Positions 1-5,221 of a stretch of DNA of 5,392 bases are shown here, one piece after another. A program made the translations under genes and the position numbers. A model generated the notes under the pieces. It worked only from the letters and a program-made list of their open reading frames with translations, was not told where the DNA came from and did not search any database. The stretch lies in NCBI GenBank assembly GCA_003242675.1, contig QGVE01000153.1, positions 1 to 5,392 on the forward strand, in the 5' to 3' direction. This stretch comes from Bacillota bacterium (GTDB lineage: Bacteria > Bacillota_E > Symbiobacteriia > Symbiobacteriales > Symbiobacteriaceae). Position 1 is the stretch's first letter. Each line of letters begins with the position of its first letter.

Positions 1-53
1 TCCCGGGCGGCCCCTTGAATCACCCCGCCCACGGGCTCCCTATCTGCGAACAA

Positions 54-82
54 GCCCGGCCACCGTCGTGGCCGGGCCTTTT
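54..82. terminator. Rho-independent terminator, probably bidirectional
   Basis: A perfect 10-base-pair stem (GCCCGGCCAC at 54-63 pairs with GTGGCCGGGC at 68-77) closes a four-base CGTC loop. On the plus strand it is followed by C and then TTTT (79-82). On the minus strand the stem is followed by TTGTT. It lies 16 bases beyond the stop codon of the small minus-strand ORF and 201 bases beyond the gabD stop, so it can end the gabD unit. The better T run on the plus strand suggests that it also ends a plus-strand gene lying mostly off the left edge; a TGA at 16-18 would be a suitable stop. Confidence 0.8.
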
Positions 83-98
83 GCGTGGGGATTGCCCG

Positions 99-206
99 CT
101 ACTTCTCCGGCTGCACCTGCAGCTCCAGGACCGCCGCCGCCAGGCTCTGTGCAGACGCCGCAACCGCCTCCGCCGTCGCCGTCAACTCCTTCACCGGCGC
201 CGACAC
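99..206 (-). CDS. Candidate small coiled-coil protein (35 aa), unknown function
   Basis: I do not recognise this small ORF. It runs from GTG (206-204) to TAG (101-99), 77 bases after the gabD stop and just before the terminator hairpin, so it would be co-transcribed with gabD. Two things support it. The first is a strong Shine-Dalgarno run, GGAGGAGGAG (218-209), with GGAGG seven bases from the GTG. The second is composition: after the first few residues the peptide is Ala-, Glu- and Gln-rich without glycine, and its hydrophobic positions V5, L8, A12, V15, A19, L22, V26 and L29 follow an unbroken 3-4 spacing, as in an amphipathic coiled-coil helix. There is no signal peptide or membrane segment. 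It resembles the helical tails of chemotaxis receptors, so it could be a remnant of a larger gene, but the well-placed ribosome site argues for a stand-alone peptide. High-GC DNA produces chance Ala-rich ORFs, so expression is unproven. Confidence 0.42.
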   Translation of the reverse strand: MSAPVKELTATAEAVAASAQSLAAAVLELQVQPEK

Positions 207-208
207 AT

Positions 209-218
209 CTCCTCCTCC
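209..218 (-). promoter_or_regulatory. Ribosome binding site of the small ORF
   Basis: On the minus strand this reads GGAGGAGGAG, a tandem set of overlapping anti-16S matches ending two bases before GTG at 206. GGAGG at 218-214 gives a seven-base spacer. It decides the start of the 35-residue ORF; the same frame stays open further upstream but encodes only a Gly/Pro-rich stretch there. Confidence 0.45.
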
Positions 219-283
219 GCCGCCGGGTTGCTCGGCGCCGCGCCCGTGATCCGCGCCAGGCGGCTGGCTCCGCCGGCATCCTC

Positions 284-1738
284 CTATTCGTCGAGGACGA
301 TCGAGAGGTACTTGTACTCCAGGTAGTCCTCGAGGCCGTGGTGGCCACCCTCGCGCCCCATGCCGCTTTCCTTGATTCCGCCGAACGGCGCCTGCGGCAC
401 CGCCAGGAGGGAATCGTTGACCGCCACCATCCCGTACTCCAGGGCCTCGCTGACCCGCACGGTGCGGCCGAGGTTGCGCGTGAACACGTACGCGGCCAGG
501 CCGTAGTTCGTGTCGTTGGCCCGGCGGATCACCTCCTCCTCGGTGCGGAACGTCAGGACCGGCGCGACCGGGCCGAAGGTCTCCTCGTGGACGATGCGCA
601 TGTCGTCGCGGACCTGGTCAAGCAGGGTCGGCGCGTAGAAGAAGCCGCGGTCGAACCCGGGGCCCGTCAGGCGGTGGCCGCCGGTCAGCACCCGGGCGCC
701 CTTGCTGCGGGCGTCGCTGACGTGCCCTTCCACCTTGACGTAGGCCGCCTCGTCAATCAGGGGCCCGACGTTGGTGCCCTCCTCCAGGCCGTTGCCCACC
801 CGCAGCCTGCGCACCGCCTCGACCAGCCGCTCGGTGAAGGCCGGGGCGATGGACTCCTGCACGTAGATCCGGTTGGCGCAGATGCAGGTCTGCCCCGCGT
901 TGCGGAACTTGCTGATGACGACGCCCTGCACCGCGGCGTCCAGGTCGGCATCCTCGAACACGATGAACGGCGCGTTGCCGCCCAGCTCCATGCTGACGCG
1001 CTTCATCTGCGCCGCGGCGCCCTGCATCAGGTACTTCCCGACCTCGGTGGACCCGGTGAACGAGATCTTCCGCACCAGCCGGTTTTCCAGGAACTCCTTC
1101 CCCACGGCCGCCGGATCCTGGGTCGTGACGACGTTGACCACCCCGGCCGGCAGGCCGGCCTCGTGGACCAGCTCGGCGATCAGCAGCGCGCTGAGCGGGG
1201 TCTGCTCCGCCGGCTTCAGGACGACGGTGCACCCCGCCGCCAGCGCCGGCGCGATCTTGCGGGTGACCATCGAGGACGGGAAGTTCCACGGCGTGATAGC
1301 CCCCACGACGCCGACCGGCTGCCGCAGCACGACGATGCGGGTCCTGCGGGACATGCTGGGGATCGTCTCGCCGTAGATGCGCCGGGTCTCCTCGGCGTAC
1401 CAGTTCAGGTATTCGGCGCCGTTCAGCACCTCGGCCCTGGCCTCCGCCAGGGGCTTGCCGTTTTCTTCGGTCAGCACGCGAGCGAGCCGGTCGACGTTCT
1501 GGACGATCAGGTCGTACACCTTGCGCATGTACTGGGACCGCACGTGGGCGGGCAGCGTCGACCACTCGGGGAAGGCCGCGTGGGCCGCCGCGATGGCCGC
1601 CCGGGCGTCCTCCGCGGATGCGTCGGGGACGGTCGCGATCACCTCCCCGGTGGCGGGATTCGTCACGTCGAACCGCCTGCCGCTGGCCGCCTCGCGCCAC
1701 TCGCCGCCGATGTACATCCTGTAGTGCTCTGCAGACAC
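284..1738 (-). CDS. gabD: Succinate-semialdehyde dehydrogenase (NAD(P)+), aldehyde dehydrogenase family
   Basis: Predicted cytoplasmic enzyme of 484 residues, close to the usual length for GabD, oxidising succinate semialdehyde to succinate (end of the GABA shunt). Visible motifs: PWNFP (oxyanion Asn152), KPAEQTP (Lys175, Glu178), the FTGSTEVGK cofactor loop (from 227), general base Glu251 in MELGGNAP, nucleophile Cys285 in GQTCICANR, EETFGP near 384, and a C-terminal FGGIKESGMGREGG segment. Cys-x-Cys at 285-287 and the segment from the Cys loop to PLIDE closely resemble Escherichia coli GabD as I recall it. Glu178 sits where NAD-preferring family members bind the adenosine ribose; E. coli GabD, which prefers NADP, has Ser there. 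This suggests NAD preference, which is inference. I chose GTG at 1738 because GGGGGGAG lies five bases upstream; ATG at 1717 (477 residues) is the alternative. The frame stays open far upstream, but that is antisense to the hydrolase gene. No gabT or GABA permease is in the window, so a related semialdehyde substrate is possible. Confidence 0.9.
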   Translation of the reverse strand: MSAEHYRMYIGGEWREAASGRRFDVTNPATGEVIATVPDASAEDARAAIAAAHAAFPEWSTLPAHVRSQYMRKVYDLIVQNVDRLARVLTEENGKPLAEARAEVLNGAEYLNWYAEETRRIYGETIPSMSRRTRIVVLRQPVGVVGAITPWNFPSSMVTRKIAPALAAGCTVVLKPAEQTPLSALLIAELVHEAGLPAGVVNVVTTQDPAAVGKEFLENRLVRKISFTGSTEVGKYLMQGAAAQMKRVSMELGGNAPFIVFEDADLDAAVQGVVISKFRNAGQTCICANRIYVQESIAPAFTERLVEAVRRLRVGNGLEEGTNVGPLIDEAAYVKVEGHVSDARSKGARVLTGGHRLTGPGFDRGFFYAPTLLDQVRDDMRIVHEETFGPVAPVLTFRTEEEVIRRANDTNYGLAAYVFTRNLGRTVRVSEALEYGMVAVNDSLLAVPQAPFGGIKESGMGREGGHHGLEDYLEYKYLSIVLDE

Positions 1739-1743
1739 TCTTG

Positions 1744-1751
1744 CTCCCCCC
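1744..1751 (-). promoter_or_regulatory. Ribosome binding site of gabD
   Basis: Minus-strand GGGGGGAG followed by CAAGA and then GTG at 1738. This spacing fits the GTG start; the in-frame ATG at 1717 would be 26 bases away and has no comparable site of its own. Confidence 0.6.
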
Positions 1752-1770
1752 AACCCTTGCCGTTGCACTA

Positions 1771-1800
1771 ATCGTAAGAGTCGTGAATGAACCATGTCAA
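1771..1800 (-). promoter_or_regulatory. Candidate sigma-A promoter of gabD
   Basis: On the minus strand a perfect -35 box TTGACA (1800-1795) is followed after 18 bases by TACGAT (1776-1771), which matches four of six -10 positions including the conserved TA and final T. Transcription would begin near 1764, leaving a leader of about 25 bases that contains the gabD ribosome binding site. It stands out in otherwise GC-rich DNA. An imperfect palindrome covers the -35 box. Confidence 0.55.
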
Positions 1801-1804
1801 TCAC
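1783..1804. promoter_or_regulatory. Imperfect palindrome over the gabD -35 box, possible operator
   Basis: GTGAATGA (1783-1790) and TCAATCAC (1797-1804) are inverted repeats matching at seven of eight positions around a six-base spacer. The right arm contains four of the six -35 bases and the spacer holds the rest, so a dimeric regulator bound here would block RNA polymerase on the gabD promoter. No regulator gene lies in the window and I do not recognise the motif as that of a known family. Confidence 0.35.
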
Positions 1805-1920
1805 TTGCTTGCCGCCGCAGCGCCGGGCGTGACGCAAGTACAACGATGACACCCCGCCTGCCGACCGGATTGGCCGGGTGCGCTGTGAAAGCCGTTCTAC
1901 CGCTTTCTCCTTTGGGACGA

Positions 1921-1932
1921 TATTGTATATAC
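1921..1932 (+). promoter_or_regulatory. AT-rich island before the serine hydrolase gene, weak -10 candidate
   Basis: TATTGTATATAC is the most AT-rich stretch of the divergent intergenic region and contains the perfect 8-base palindrome GTATATAC (1925-1932). It could supply a -10 element (TATTGT or TATATA) for the plus-strand gene, but no good -35 box stands 16-18 bases upstream. Transcription would begin at about 1933-1938, right at the ribosome binding site, so the leader would be almost absent. The site is noted as the only -10-like element near the gene, not as a firm promoter. Confidence 0.25.
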
Positions 1933-1935
1933 GTG

Positions 1936-1941
1936 AAGGAG
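1936..1941 (+). promoter_or_regulatory. Ribosome binding site of the serine hydrolase gene
   Basis: AAGGAG lies one base before GTG at 1943 and ten bases before GTG at 1952. A one-base spacer cannot position the ribosome on the first GTG, so this site favours the second as the true start. Confidence 0.6.
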
Positions 1942-1951
1942 TGTGACCGAC

Positions 1952-2884
1952 GTGCGCACCCGACCCGCCGCGTGGGCGCTGGTGGCCGCCCTGGTCCTCG
2001 GGCGCCCGCATCCGCTTGCCGCTGCCCAGGACATCCACCCACTGCCCCCCGCCCCGGCCGGTCCGATCCCGCCCGTCCTCTTCGCCGAGGCCGTGAACCG
2101 GGCGATGGCGGACTTTCCCGGGGAGTACAGCATCGCGCTGGAGGACCTGCTGACGGGCCAGCGGTGGCTCCACAACGCGGACCGGCTCTACCACCCGGCC
2201 AGCACGGTGAAGGTGCCCGTGGCCCTGTACGCGCTGGAGCAGTACCGGGCGGGGAAGCTCGACTGGCAGGACGTCATCCCGTACACGGAGGCCGACCGGG
2301 AACCCCCGTTGATCGGCGCGTTCGAGACGGCCGAGTTCGGCGACACGTTCGCGATCGGGGATCTGGTTCGCTGGTCGCTGGCGTACAGCGACAACGTGGC
2401 CGTGAACATGCTGGGGCGGCGTCTCGGATGGGGGAACATCGAACGGTGGACGGAATCCATCGGGGGCCGGCTGACCCACGAAAACCGGCTGCCCCGGGCC
2501 AGCGCCCTGAGCGTGCTGCACTGGTGGCGCCACCTGCACGTGCTGTCGTACACCGACCCCGAGCGGGCCAGCCTGGTCGTCCGCCCCCTGATGGAGGCGA
2601 CCTATCGGGGGCGGATCACCGCAGGCCTGCCGGACGGCGTGTCCCACCTGCACAAGTACGGCACCTACGAGAACAGCTACCACGACTCAGGGATCGTGTA
2701 CGCCGCCCGGCCCTACATATTGGTTGTCCTCACGGAGGGCGCGCCGCTGCAAGAAGCCGATGCGGCCATCGCCCGGCTCTCGGCGGAGATCTACCGGGTG
2801 ATGACCGCACCTCAGTTGCTCTTCCCGGCCAAGCTTTGGACGGTCGAAGCGCTGGCGACCCACGTCGGACCCGCCGAACGCTGA
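1952..2884 (+). CDS. Exported serine hydrolase, class A beta-lactamase/PBP-like fold
   Basis: Predicted 310-residue penicillin-interacting serine hydrolase. The N-terminus has Arg residues, a hydrophobic segment (about 6-17) and Ala23-Ala-Ala-Gln26, fitting a signal peptide cut near residue 25, followed by a Pro-rich linker to about 41. Active-site motifs: Ser84-Thr-Val-Lys87 (SxxK, nucleophile), Ser146-Asp-Asn148 (SxN) and Lys235-Tyr-Gly237 in the place of KTG, followed by HDSGIV and RPYILVVLT, typical late strands of this fold. Between SxN and the helix beginning near Pro181 the chain is about 18 residues shorter than in TEM-type enzymes and lacks the ExxLN omega-loop glutamate needed for deacylation. 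I infer that it binds or acylates peptidoglycan-type substrates and is probably not an efficient beta-lactamase; a role in cell-wall metabolism is likely but unproven. It is divergent from gabD and convergent with the exporter operon. An alternative GTG at 1943 adds three residues but is too close to the ribosome site. Confidence 0.85.
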   Translation: MRTRPAAWALVAALVLGRPHPLAAAQDIHPLPPAPAGPIPPVLFAEAVNRAMADFPGEYSIALEDLLTGQRWLHNADRLYHPASTVKVPVALYALEQYRAGKLDWQDVIPYTEADREPPLIGAFETAEFGDTFAIGDLVRWSLAYSDNVAVNMLGRRLGWGNIERWTESIGGRLTHENRLPRASALSVLHWWRHLHVLSYTDPERASLVVRPLMEATYRGRITAGLPDGVSHLHKYGTYENSYHDSGIVYAARPYILVVLTEGAPLQEADAAIARLSAEIYRVMTAPQLLFPAKLWTVEALATHVGPAER

Positions 2885-2912
2885 CCTTCGCCCTGCATGC
2901 CGGGCACACCAG

Positions 2913-2951
2913 AAGGCACCGGCCCCGCCGGGTGGCGGGCGCCGGTGCCTT
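2913..2951. terminator. GC-rich hairpin between convergent genes
   Basis: AAGGCACCGGC (2913-2923) pairs perfectly with GCCGGTGCCTT (2941-2951). Inside it CCCGCC (2924-2929) pairs with GGCGGG (2934-2939) around a GGGT loop, with one bulged C at 2940. The stem is therefore about 17 base pairs. It begins 28 bases after the hydrolase stop and ends 15 bases from the stop of the small exporter-operon gene, the usual place for a shared bidirectional terminator. The T tracts are short (TTT on plus, TTCT on minus), so it may depend on stem strength or be helped by Rho. Confidence 0.7.
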
Positions 2952-2966
2952 TCGGCAAGCCCCGGC

Positions 2967-3368
2967 CTAGTCTCCCGTGGCGTCGATCGATGCGCGCAAG
3001 ACATCGTACCACTCTCGGTTCCGTGTCCTGCCCGTGATCGGGTTCCGGTCCACGATCAGGTAGATGCGCTCCCCATCCTCCAAGTCCAGCACCAGCGGTT
3101 CGCCTCGGGCGAAGAAGGACAGGTTCGGACCCTCCGGACCGATACCTCCGGCGTGGACCCTGCGGTACGCCTCCGTGAACTCGAGCCGCACCTGGCGGAT
3201 CGCGGCGAGGGGTAGCCGCCGCCATCCCGTCAAGTGCAGTTCGCCTTCGGCCAACTGGATCTCCCCCTGGTGCGGGAAGAGTCCGGCCGGGTTGACGGAA
3301 CTGAATGTCCGGCGCAGTGCACCGGCGCTCAGCAACTCCGACTCGGTGGCGCCGTAGTACTTGCTCAT
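2967..3368 (-). CDS. Small protein with possible PH-like domain, last gene of exporter operon
   Basis: A 133-residue soluble protein; I do not recognise a named family. No signal peptide or membrane helix is seen. From about residue 30 it alternates short hydrophobic strands and turns (GEIQL at 35, ELHLTGW at 43, LPLAAI at 52, VRLEF at 60, PLVLDLEDGE at 91, IYLIVD at 102), ending in a likely helix around NREWYDVLRASI (117-128). This strand-rich order with one C-terminal helix resembles bacterial PH-like/GRAM-like domains, a fold-level guess. Its ATG (3368-3366) overlaps the TGA of the upstream exporter gene as ATGA, so translation is probably coupled; GGAGG (3382-3378) lies nine bases upstream inside the exporter gene. 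Context suggests an accessory or regulatory partner of the exporter, possibly at the membrane face, but nothing in the sequence shows the partner or ligand. Confidence 0.82.
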   Translation of the reverse strand: MSKYYGATESELLSAGALRRTFSSVNPAGLFPHQGEIQLAEGELHLTGWRRLPLAAIRQVRLEFTEAYRRVHAGGIGPEGPNLSFFARGEPLVLDLEDGERIYLIVDRNPITGRTRNREWYDVLRASIDATGD

Positions 3369-5209
3369 GGTCTCCCCCCTCCGGTCGCGCCCAGCGTGTC
3401 AGGGCGATACCAGCGGGCCTGGTCGGCATAAAAGCCCGCATAGAGCCCTCCCCGTGCGACCAGTTCCTCATGGGTGCCTTCCTCAACAATGCGCCCATCC
3501 TGCATGACGATGATCCGATCGGCCAGCCGGGCCATCGGCAGCCGGTGGGCGACGAAGACGACCGTGCGCCCCTCGGCAAACCGGTCCAGGGAGCGGAGCA
3601 ACTCGGACTCCGCCTGCCCGTCGAGCCTGCTTGTCACTTCGTCCAGGACCGCCAGGCGGCTGGGGGCCAGCCGCCCCCTGGCGTAGGCGAGGCGCTGCCA
3701 CTGGCCGCCCGACAGCTCCGTTCCCCCAAAGGGCTTGCCCAGCGGGGTGTCCAGCGACAGGGGCCGGTCGGGCCCGAGCGGCAGCCCGGCGCCCTCGGCC
3801 GCCAGGCAGAGGGCGGCGGCGTCCTGCAGGGCGGGCAGGAAGCCGTAGCCGATGTTCTCCCGCACGGTGAACCAGTAGCGCTGGAACCGCTGAAAGACCC
3901 CGCTGCGGTCGCCGAGCGGAAAGGCCGCCTTGGCTCCATCCACACCGTCGAAGGTGATGCGGCCGGACGTGGGCAGGTAGAGGCCGAGCAACAGGTGGGC
4001 CAGTGTGCTCTTGCCGCTCCCGTTCGGCCCGACGATGGCCACCCGCTCGCCCGGCCGGATGTGCAGATTGATCCCCTTCAGGGCCGGACGCCGTCCGGTG
4101 GGGTAGGTGAAGGAGACGTCCTCCAGGCGGATCTCGACCCCCCGCGGCCGGCCAGCCCCGGGCGCCCCGTCAGGGCCAGGCGCCTCGCCCGGCCGTAGCG
4201 CCTCGCCGGGGCCGGGCGGCCCGGCAGCCATCCACTCCTCGTCCAGGAAGGCCTGGAGCTCAGCCACCTTCAACCCCTGCCCGAACCACCCGGCCGCCGT
4301 CAGGATCAGCAGGCCGATCCCCTGCTGGAACAGGAACAGGCCGGTCACGAGCCCCGCCACCATGCCCGCGCTTGCCTGGCCACTCCGGTACAGGTGGACG
4401 AGGATCAGACAGCTGCCCAGGAACTGCAGGCTGAGGAGCAGCCGGCCCGCCGACTGCGGCAGCGCCAGGCGGCGGACCAGGCGCCACTCCGCCAGCCAGA
4501 GCCGGTCCACCGTCTCCCGCCAGCGGTTGTAGAACCTGGCCCAGGCGCCGAACAGCAGCAACTCCCGGAGGCTCTGCGGTCGGGTGAGCAGGTCGGCGAA
4601 ATAGGCCTCCCGCCGGTGATCGGGCGTCTGGCCCACAAAGAGCGTGTGCCGGCGGGACTGCGCCAACCCCTCCACGCCGAGCTGCAGCAGCCCGCCCACC
4701 GTTGTCAGGAGCAGAAGGCTCCAGTGGACCATCCCGAAGACCACCGCCGTGCTGAGGACCATGATCCCCGTCTGCACGAGCCAAAGGAAGGACTCGGCCC
4801 AGGGCTCCACCATCCTGGACAGGGCGGACTGGGCCCGGGAGAGCCGGTCGTGGAAGCCGCTCTCCTCAAACAGGATGGGCGGTGCAGCCCCCAGCTTGTG
4901 AAAGAGCGCCCCGTGCAGCACTTCCGCGGTCGACTCCCGGTAGCCCGCCTGCAAGACCGGCGCCAGGGAGTAGAGCAGGTTGAGCGCGGCGAGCACCCCG
5001 GCGAAGATCAGCATCCAGGCGCGCAGTCCGGCAGGGTCGGCCAGGCCATCAGCCCGGAGCAGGTCGATCAGTGCGTCGAACAGCCGGCGCACGACCAAGA
5101 TCTGGACGGCAGGCAGCAGGCCGAGCAGGCTCATGGTGAGCAGGACCGCCCACGACCAGGCCGGATTCAGTCGAAAAGTCGTCGTCATCAGCCGGATCAG
5201 CCGGCGCAT
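3365..5209 (-). CDS. ABC exporter half-transporter, fused membrane and ATPase domains
   Basis: A 614-residue type IV (MsbA-like) exporter subunit. The membrane part (about 15-310) shows hydrophobic segments near 19-40, 63-86, 141-160, 162-178, 253-273 and 284-306. The ATPase part begins near 358 and has Walker A GPNGSGKST (394-402, Lys400), Q-loop Gln440, signature LSGGQ (499-503), Walker B ending LDE (522-524, catalytic Glu524), a D-loop SRLD (527-530) and H-loop His555. All catalytic residues are present, although the usual Pro after the Walker B Glu is Val525. The Q-loop context FQRFQRYWFTVRENI resembles exporters of Gram-positive bacteria that move peptides or lipids. A Gly/Pro-rich linker (331-357) joins the two parts. 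The ATG at 5209 has GGGAGGTGG with GGAGG six bases upstream and follows the previous exporter gene after 12 bases. It probably pairs with that product as a heterodimer. Substrate unknown. Confidence 0.93.
   Translation of the reverse strand: MRRLIRLMTTTFRLNPAWSWAVLLTMSLLGLLPAVQILVVRRLFDALIDLLRADGLADPAGLRAWMLIFAGVLAALNLLYSLAPVLQAGYRESTAEVLHGALFHKLGAAPPILFEESGFHDRLSRAQSALSRMVEPWAESFLWLVQTGIMVLSTAVVFGMVHWSLLLLTTVGGLLQLGVEGLAQSRRHTLFVGQTPDHRREAYFADLLTRPQSLRELLLFGAWARFYNRWRETVDRLWLAEWRLVRRLALPQSAGRLLLSLQFLGSCLILVHLYRSGQASAGMVAGLVTGLFLFQQGIGLLILTAAGWFGQGLKVAELQAFLDEEWMAAGPPGPGEALRPGEAPGPDGAPGAGRPRGVEIRLEDVSFTYPTGRRPALKGINLHIRPGERVAIVGPNGSGKSTLAHLLLGLYLPTSGRITFDGVDGAKAAFPLGDRSGVFQRFQRYWFTVRENIGYGFLPALQDAAALCLAAEGAGLPLGPDRPLSLDTPLGKPFGGTELSGGQWQRLAYARGRLAPSRLAVLDEVTSRLDGQAESELLRSLDRFAEGRTVVFVAHRLPMARLADRIIVMQDGRIVEEGTHEELVARGGLYAGFYADQARWYRPDTLGATGGGRP
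3372..3382 (-). promoter_or_regulatory. Ribosome binding site inside the exporter gene's 3' end
   Basis: Minus-strand GGAGGGGGGAG, with GGAGG at 3382-3378 nine bases from the ATG of the small gene. The same bases encode the C-terminal Gly-Gly-Gly-Arg of the exporter, so the last codons of one gene double as the initiation signal of the next. Confidence 0.7.
4154..4207 (-). repeat. Degenerate 18-base tandem repeat in the exporter linker
   Basis: Three consecutive 18-base units encode the related hexapeptides GEALRP, GEAPGP and DGAPGA (residues 335-352). The first two units share the exact ten-base core GGCGAGGCGC (minus strand, 4207-4198 and 4189-4180), exactly one period apart; the third has diverged. 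The repeat lies in the linker between membrane and ATPase domains, where length changes are tolerated, and looks like a small in-frame slippage expansion. Confidence 0.55.
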
Positions 5210-5212
5210 GAT

Positions 5213-5221
5213 CCACCTCCC
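5213..5221 (-). promoter_or_regulatory. Ribosome binding site of the second exporter gene
   Basis: Minus-strand GGGAGGTGG fills nearly all of the 12-base gap between the two exporter genes, with GGAGG at 5220-5216 six bases from the ATG at 5209. There is no room for a separate promoter or terminator, so the two genes share a transcript. Confidence 0.75.

Noticed and set aside
1..18. Possible 3' end of a plus-strand gene (five codons and TGA at 16-18).
   Set aside because: The terminator at 54-82 makes a gene ending here plausible, but five codons cannot support a call or product.
40..348. Minus-strand 102-codon frame overlapping the gabD 3' end and the small ORF.
   Set aside because: It runs through the terminator hairpin, is dominated by Arg and Gly runs from repeated CGG/GGC codons, and has no ribosome site at its start.
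68..1771. A 567-codon open frame on the plus strand opposite gabD.
   Set aside because: Composition is a typical GC-rich shadow (Arg, Ala, Gly, Asp, His) with no recognisable motif, while the minus strand encodes a complete, motif-rich aldehyde dehydrogenase.
1803..1839. Inverted repeat ACTTGC / GCAAGT in the divergent intergenic region.
   Set aside because: Only six pairs with a loop of about 25 bases; such repeats are expected by chance and nothing else marks the site.
1922..1927. TACAAT on the minus strand as a second gabD promoter -10 box.
   Set aside because: No sequence resembling TTGACA stands 16-18 bases upstream, and it lies nearly 190 bases from the gabD start, while a much better promoter exists at 1771-1800.
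1739..2683. The gabD reading frame stays open for 315 codons upstream, as if the protein were 799 residues long.
   Set aside because: The extension lies antisense to the serine hydrolase and crosses the intergenic promoter region. Its sequence is Arg/Gly/Pro-rich and unlike any enzyme domain. The GTG at 1738 has its own ribosome site and gives the normal family length.
3305..4198. A 297-codon plus-strand frame opposite the ATPase domain of the exporter.
   Set aside because: It is a shadow of the exporter codons: low-complexity composition, no fitting ribosome site, and the opposite strand carries all ABC motifs in order.
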